50,715 nt of DNA, taken from NCBI GenBank assembly GCA_017540605.1, contig JAFYAS010000063.1, forward strand, positions 1 through 50,715, written 5' to 3'. Below, piece after piece: positions 50,555 to 50,715 of the stretch. The notes under the pieces are model-generated. The model was not told where the DNA came from and did not search any database. It was given only the letters and a program-made list of their open reading frames with translations. The position numbers were made by a program, and so were the translations under genes. Positions within the stretch are counted from its first letter, which is position 1, and the number at the start of each line of letters is the position of its first letter. Source of the stretch: Lachnospiraceae bacterium (lineage in GTDB: Bacteria; Bacillota; Clostridia; Lachnospirales; Lachnospiraceae).

Positions 50555-50715
50555 GGGTCAAAAGTCAAAAATGGGAATCGTGCTTGCACGAATGAGCATT
50601 TTGACTTACTGACCCGCCCAAACATGAGCAAGTAGCAATTTCCTGCAAACGCAGGAAATTAGCGGATTGCGAATGTTTGCAGGATTGCGGGAGCTGCAAA
50701 GCAGCGAAGCAATCC
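50555..50715 (+). ncRNA. Three-hairpin structured element, cut by the right edge
   Basis: Hairpin one: GGGTCA (50555-50560) pairs with TGACCC (50610-50615), AGTCAAAAATG (50563-50573) pairs with CATTTTGACT (50597-50606, one bulged A), and CGTGC pairs with GCACG. Hairpin two: AAACAT (50620-50625) pairs with ATGTTT (50673-50678), and AATTTCCTGC (50637-50646) pairs with GCAGGAAATT (50651-50660). Hairpin three: GGATTGC (50682-50688) pairs with GCAATCC (50709-50715), and GCTGC pairs with GCAGC. It is either a structured RNA or a dispersed palindromic repeat. No reading frame explains it. Confidence 0.6.

Overview
The window looks like a chromosomal segment of a Firmicute of the class Clostridia, most probably a gut or rumen Lachnospiraceae. 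The evidence is AT-rich DNA, strong AGGAGG-type ribosome sites, a type V-A (Cas12a) CRISPR locus of the kind common in that family, a Na+-pumping biotin decarboxylase cluster, formate-THF ligase, and several secreted BspA-like leucine-rich-repeat proteins. No tRNA or rRNA gene and no recognisable transposase was seen.

1-7150: a complete type V-A adaptation and interference module read on the minus strand. The order is WYL-domain regulator, cas12a, cas4, cas1, cas2, leader, CRISPR array. All RuvC, Nuc and crRNA-processing residues checked in Cas12a are present. Seven identical 36-nt repeats are visible and the array runs off the left edge. A perfect 15-bp inverted repeat overlaps the likely promoter of the WYL gene.

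7150-12860: two tandem secreted surface-protein genes of related architecture. The first is a wreck in three reading frames. The second is almost intact, with one frameshift at an A6 run that detaches its last 72 codons.

12860-18250: a five-gene cluster (acyl-CoA carboxyltransferase, OadG-like lipoprotein, biotin carrier, beta Na+ pump, pyruvate/oxaloacetate carboxyltransferase). Two different carboxyltransferases appear to share one biotin carrier and one sodium pump.

18250-34550: housekeeping genes: pgsA, rimO, fhs, a methyltransferase, typA, a coiled-coil protein, a nitroreductase, dusB, coaX, bioY with a BirA-type operator, an HD-GYP protein with a degenerate receiver domain, a TPR protein and a HipA-like kinase.

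34550-40220: an MMPL/RND transporter with a secreted repeat protein, divergent from a TetR regulator. The 269-bp gap between the two start codons carries five copies of a TGACCnnnGGTCA operator spaced at near-integral helical turns.

40230-50715: glycan use and surface functions: a cytoplasmic GH43 enzyme with its own operator, a BspA-like protein behind a 177-nt rod-shaped hairpin, an AAA-type ATPase under a promoter built from 30-bp phased repeats, a 1382-residue secreted GH16 glucanase with five carbohydrate-binding-like modules, a divergent AraC regulator, and a promoter followed by a second multi-hairpin element that is cut by the right edge.

The best candidates for something undescribed are the ATPase with its iteron-like promoter, the two promoter-driven structured elements, and the WYL-controlled Cas12a locus with matching half-sites in its leader.
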